This document shows, piece by piece, positions 60,972-64,000 of a stretch of DNA of 64,000 nt. Each line of letters opens with the position of its first letter. Positions within the stretch are counted from its first letter, which is position 1. The DNA comes from Straminergon stramineum (lineage: Eukaryota > Streptophyta > Bryopsida > Hypnales > Calliergonaceae), in contig OY987269.1 in the NCBI GenBank assembly GCA_963920665.1, forward strand, positions 7,132,501 through 7,196,500, written 5' to 3'. The notes below the pieces were generated by a model, which was given only the letters and a program-made list of their open reading frames with translations, was not told the origin of the DNA and made no database searches. Both the position numbers and the translations under genes were made by a program.

Positions 60972-62633
60972 ATGTCTACTTCAAAGGAAGGAAGTAGTAC
61001 GGCTCGGATATCAACTTGGAACAAGGACCTTGACAATCCTGCAGTGTTTGTTGTAGATATAACTACCAAGGAGGTAATTGGAGGTGCCAGACCATCCAAG
61101 ACAAAGAAGTCCAAGACAACACACGATAAGGACCCTACCTATCGTCCAGCACAATATACGACCTATGTGCATGAGGCTTGTTTGCAATGGTATGAGGAAA
61201 AAAGTGTACAATATTTGGAGAGGAAATACTTGAGAAATAAAGAGGCAGGCATCCAATCCTTGAAGGATGAATTGGAGGACTTTATTACAAGGAACTGCAA
61301 GGAATCTTCGGACTATGCAGATGTGGATGAAGTGTATTTCAACCAATGGCAAACGTGGATTGGCAATTGCCTACAAACTGGTATATTCAACACCAAGAAG
61401 TTGATGCTTGAGTTGCGACCTATAGTGCCTGGATTTGGAGAAACGGATAGGGCCCAGGAGTTTCGTGAGAAGATGGATTGGTGGCAAATTGTAGCAAAAA
61501 GATTGTCAAGGTCTGAAGCTAGGGGTATGGGGTGGTAGACAGATGCATTGAAGGCTACATTTACGAGAGATAGTGGTTCATGTATCATGTGGGTCTACTC
61601 CGAGGCCAAGGTGGTCCCACTTATTAGATTTCACCGTTAAGGAAGATATGCTAAGGTGCGCAAGGTACGCATTGAAGGGATGTCCACAATCCTAGCACAT
61701 GTACATTTTGTAGGGAAATTGTCAAAGCAAAGGAACAAACGTGATGCGAGGGTGGAGCGGTCAGTGGAGGCTTTGGTATGCCCATTGAATCATCCAACCA
61801 TTATTAAATTCCTAGTTGTCCATGACCAAACAATGGAAGCATACACTTTGTGGTGGAATGGTGGTAATTTCAAAGAGTTGCTTCATTTGAATGAGAAGGT
61901 GGTGCCGCATGCGAAATGGCATGAAATCAAGTTGGTCAAGCAACTTACAAGCCAACAACAAAAAGAAATTAGCCTCTTCTGAAGACACAAGGCGAAGTTG
62001 GCGTGGGCCTTGGTTTATGTGACAAGTCTCGTGCACAATGCAGGGGTGCTGCACAATGACTTGTCACATGTGAACATATTGTTGCATTATCCCCCCTTCT
62101 CGGACAAAGAGATCAACATTGGAATTTGTGATTGGGGAATTGCAAGTCGTATTCAAGAAGGAGCTCCCTCGCATTTTGGATATGAAAAACATGAAAAACT
62201 TGATGCTGAGAGGATGGGCCGTTGGTGGGCAGCTCCAGAGTTGTTCTATTTGATTGGGCCAGAGGGTTAAGATACAAGTCTAGATGTGATGAAAGCGACC
62301 TACAAATATTCAGTGAAATACGACTCTTATTCGATTGGAAAGTTGACCCAACGCATGAACATAGAACACATGGTTGAATACAACAAGGACTTATTTAGAA
62401 ATCATGAGTCATCAAGGTACTTTGCCATGAAGTTACGTGAATTAGGTGATCTTGATGTTAATAGGAGACCAACATGTGCGTAAATGGTGGACCTTCTCAT
62501 TAGGATTGTCATATCGGATAGGTCAAGGTCACCGGACGTCTCGGACGGACGGGTGAACCGGATCGAACAAACGGATGGTCCGAACCAATCGGACGGCTTC
62601 AATTTTTCAAAGTTGTGGAATTTTTTTGAATGA
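60972..62633 (+). pseudogene. Protein-kinase-like protein 2, five in-frame stops
   Basis: The frame is kept from ATG 60972 (MSTSKEG) to a TGA at 62631, with stops at 61536 (TAG), 61638 (TAA), 61980 (TGA), 62268 (TAA) and 62481 (TAA). It is a paralogue of the 30.9-kb gene. N-terminal extension about 190 residues; then GRYAKVRKVRIEG (glycine-rich loop), TLWWNGGNFKELL (hinge), HNDLSHVN (catalytic loop, H at 62052), ICDWGIAS (DWG, D at 62130), RWWAAPELFYL (APE kept), YDSYSIGKL, and NRRPTCA before the TAA at 62481, where kinases end the lobe with RPT..Q. The stop at 61536 aligns with Trp of GWW in the paralogue and the one at 61980 with Arg. The catalytic-loop Arg is Asn, as in the paralogue. The real C terminus may precede the GGACGG words that begin at 62535. 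Confidence 0.65.
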
Positions 62634-63345
62634 CACGTCACCTTGGACAACGAGATCCAGGGCGCGGACGTCATCGTGCCACCGTCAGGGCGCGGCCTTC
62701 AGCGTGAGTGTTAGGGCGCGGACTCCTTCAGGCAAGGCGCGGACTTCAGCGTGAGTGTCAGGGTGAGGACTTGTTCAGGCAGGGCGCGAACTTCAGGGTG
62801 GGGACTTCAAGTGAAGGCGGGGACGGCATGGCGTGGACGTCATCACAGGGTGTGGACTTCAAGGCGCAGACTCCATAATAGGGCACGGACTTCAGAGTGC
62901 GGACTCTAGGGCAAAACTCTACTACAAAAATGTGGGTGCGCTCATGGAGATGCACTGGGCATGGGATCCCTCCTTCTTCCTATTTAATGGTCTTGGAAGA
63001 TATTGTCCCCCCTTTTCATGGAAAGAGGGAAACATTAAATGCTGTCACACCTTGCTTTAGAGTCCTCATATTCGTGGAGAGACAAGAACGCTTTCTCTCA
63101 CAAATGTTTTCATTGAATGGGCTGTGTCAGGGTGCGGACTCCAGGGCGGACAATTCACAGAGGCGGAAGAACTTAAGAGAGCGCAACTGAATCACAAACT
63201 CCATAGTGTGGACTTGAAGTCAGGGCGTGGACTTGAAGTTAGGGTGTGGACGTCATTACAAGGCGTGGACTTCAGGGCGTGGACTCCATAATAGGGTGCG
63301 GACTCTATAATAGGGCGCGGACTCCAAGGCGTGGATGTGCTCGTC
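62525..63345. repeat. GGACGG words followed by gcgcggacttcag array
   Basis: Starts with tcggacggacgggtgaaccg overlapping the end of the kinase frame. From 62650 it turns into irregular repeats of about 20-30 bases (gggcgcggactccataatag, gggcgcggacttcagcgtga). The array carries an AT-richer insert at about 62930-63120. Confidence 0.65.
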
Positions 63346-64000
63346 CAACACAGGAGGCAGGACTTTGAAATGCGCTTGGGCTTGACATCCTTCACTCCTT
63401 CCTTTTTTTGAAGCGGGGGAACCATTAATTATAGCCTGAACTACTTGTTTTGGATTCCGACAAGACAATGAAAGCAAGATGCCAAATAAAGAGCTCCACT
63501 GACTAAGATTTGGAAGAAACTTCATGGAAGAGCATGTCCCCTTCATTGTGGTGAAAGATGTTAGCAAAGCTCTCCCATCCCAACTCTATGCCATTCATTT
63601 GCGTTTAAATCATTTTCTCTCCTATTTTTTTGGCTTCATTCCTAAAACTCTCACATTCCAACTTATACTAATTTTTTTTCTTTTGGTTGAATCATTCTTT
63701 CTTCTATTTTGTTCCTAAAACTCTCCCATCCCAACTCAAAGCCAAATGTTCATTTTTTGTTCCATCATTCCTTTCCCTATTTTTTTGGATCATTTCTAAA
63801 ACTCTCCCATCCCAATTCATAGTTCTTTTTTTTATTTGTTGAATCATCTCCTTTTCTATTTTGTTTTGCTTCATTATTTAGCAAGACTCTTTTCTAGTTT
63901 TCTTCCAACTCCATGCCGATCTTTATTTGTTGAATCATTCCCTTTCCTATTTCATTTTTGCTTATTTCCTAAAGTTCTCCCACCCCAATTCAAAGCCATT
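63346..64000. repeat. T-rich tandem repeat, unit about 76-82 bp
   Basis: From about 63555 to the window end, five or more diverged copies of aaaactctcccatcccaact, tttgttgaatcattcctttc and ctatttt. 63346-63554 shows nothing recognisable. Confidence 0.6.

Noticed and set aside
1..64000. tRNA or rRNA genes
   Set aside because: No cloverleaf with plausible A and B boxes or rRNA-like stretch was noticed by eye; a tRNAscan run would settle it.

Overview
The window reads as nuclear DNA of a streptophyte plant (land plant or charophyte alga). The support is plant-type TTTAGGG/CCCTAAA interstitial tracts (about 25.4, 43.5, 47.5 and 58.4 kb), GT-AG introns, a DUF659-type hAT transposase, LTR-type repeats and long AT-rich gene-poor DNA. 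I cannot name the species. Nothing looks like an ordinary single-copy host gene; nearly everything recognisable is a mobile element or a gene carried with one. Layout. 1-2980, 10705-14607 and 14608-16200 hold three copies of one repeat family. Each is read on the minus strand and carries a coiled-coil, gag-like gene: intact at 872-2455, internally deleted in copy 2, truncated in copy 3. Copies 1 and 2 share a TATA-box promoter, and two 767-bp tandem units lie on the far side of copy 2. 3956-10700 is AT-rich and contains a decayed multi-exon minus-strand gene (8271-10660). From about 16.2 kb onward follows a run of gene-carrying modules: a hAT transposase (16818-20123, -), a RING-H2 protein (21208-24660, -), a zinc-domain protein with a Gly/Ser/Tyr tail (28146-29228, +), a protein-kinase-like gene (30883-32364, +), a zinc-domain coiled-coil protein (35402-36855, -), a DUF7869-like protein (37792-40635, -), a ParB-like/methyltransferase-like protein (48638-52802, +), an FCP1-like phosphatase homologue (53120-55093, +) and a second kinase-like gene (60972-62633, +). 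Two patterns tie this together. First, eight gene starts lie roughly 90-400 bp from an island of short repeated motifs. The islands fall into three families: GGACGG/CCGTCC (hAT, RING, 28-kb gene, kinase 1), GGCGACYGCGGGT (36.9-kb gene, kinase 2), and an imperfect 27-nt palindrome with half-site AATTCAGGTCG (DUF7869-like gene and ParB/MTase gene, including inside introns). Second, these genes have lost integrity almost only by in-frame stop codons. I count more than 40 internal TAG/TGA/TAA in about ten genes against about four frameshifts, and where a paralogue or family consensus is available the stops sit at Arg, Trp or Gln positions. C-to-T decay of methylated, silenced elements is the simplest reading, but suppression or recoding is not excluded. 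The three zinc-domain genes share a domain I do not recognise (TCK[KL][YF]V ... H[IL]xKL[WF]P ... FVxR ... VDW), and the two kinase-like genes are paralogues, so the same cargo families appear behind different island families. The right part also holds a 1.05-kb near-perfect foldback element (56715-57763), a 285-bp hairpin (55376-55660) and several tandem arrays. All functional statements are by eye; no database search was run.
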